A DNA stretch of 6,648 nt, from positions 1 through 6,648 of the forward strand of contig CAZTAO010000123.1 in the NCBI GenBank assembly GCA_964611645.1, in the 5' to 3' direction. The translations under genes and the position numbers were made by a program. The stretch is from CAZTAO01 sp964611645 (GTDB taxonomy: Bacteria > Armatimonadota > UBA5829). The notes beneath the pieces are model-generated. The model worked only from the letters and a program-made list of their open reading frames with translations. It was not told the origin of the DNA and did no database searches. This document shows, one piece after another, positions 6,595 to 6,648 of the stretch; positions within the stretch are counted from its first letter, which is position 1; each line of letters starts with the position of its first letter.

Positions 6595-6648
6595 TGTCAA
6601 CCGGCGTTGAAAATTGACCCACCATCGGCGTTGAATTTTGACCCACCT
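6595..6648. mobile_element. Candidate end of an IS21-like insertion sequence
   Basis: The TrkA-N coding match stops after SPYE, and the next bases are TGTCAACCGG followed by two copies of a GTTGAAAATTGACCCACC-type repeat. IS21-family elements begin with TG and carry several repeats of this general type inside each end. TCAAC (6597-6601) and GTTGA (6606-6610) can form a small hairpin at the tip. The rest of the element, with any istA/istB genes, is outside the window, so the family call rests on this short end alone. Confidence 0.5.
6602..6647. repeat. Two direct 22-bp repeats in the candidate IS end
   Basis: Copies lie at 6602-6623 and 6626-6647, separated by AT. Both read CGGCGTTGAA, then AATTG or TTTTG, then ACCCACC, differing only in the central A/T run. 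They resemble the transposase-binding repeats of IS21-type ends. Confidence 0.75.

Overview
The window looks like a defence-type or signalling island from a fairly GC-rich bacterium. I cannot name the lineage. The mix of near-identical WD40 repeats, TIR, RyR and AAA+ domains suggests a large-genome or uncultured group such as Planctomycetes or Deltaproteobacteria, but this is a guess from domain content only. All genes lie on the + strand with short gaps (94, 63, 33 and 6 bases), so they could form one transcription unit.

Layout: (1) 1-1326, the 3' part of a WD40-repeat gene that starts before the window. It has eight 42-residue repeats nearly identical in DNA, a degenerate ninth, and a C-terminal four-cysteine zinc-ribbon-like tail. 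(2) 1421-4192, a 923-residue three-part protein: a PfkB/ribokinase-like N-terminal region that seems to lack the catalytic motif, a canonical AAA+ ATPase, and a C-terminal RyR (ryanodine-receptor-type) domain. (3) 4256-4540, a stand-alone 94-residue RyR-domain protein with a TTG start. (4) 4574-6097, a 507-residue protein with an N-terminal TIR domain that keeps the catalytic Glu, followed by an AAA-type domain clearly paralogous to that of gene 2 but with damaged Walker A and Walker B motifs. (5) 6104-6594, remains of a membrane-anchored TrkA-N (NAD-binding, ion-channel-regulator type) gene, broken by an internal frame-changing deletion and cut at its 3' end. (6) 6595-6648, a candidate terminus of an IS21-like insertion sequence with two copies of a 22-base repeat.

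Working model (inference): the WD40 protein recognises a trigger. The PfkB-AAA-RyR protein and the TIR-pseudoATPase assemble through their related AAA domains, and the TIR domain cleaves NAD+ or makes an ADP-ribose-type signal. RyR domains could sense that signal, and the membrane TrkA-N protein could be the channel-like output. This resembles TIR-based antiviral signalling such as Thoeris, with RyR in the place of the SLOG sensor. In this copy the membrane component looks dead, so the locus may be decaying or may work without it.
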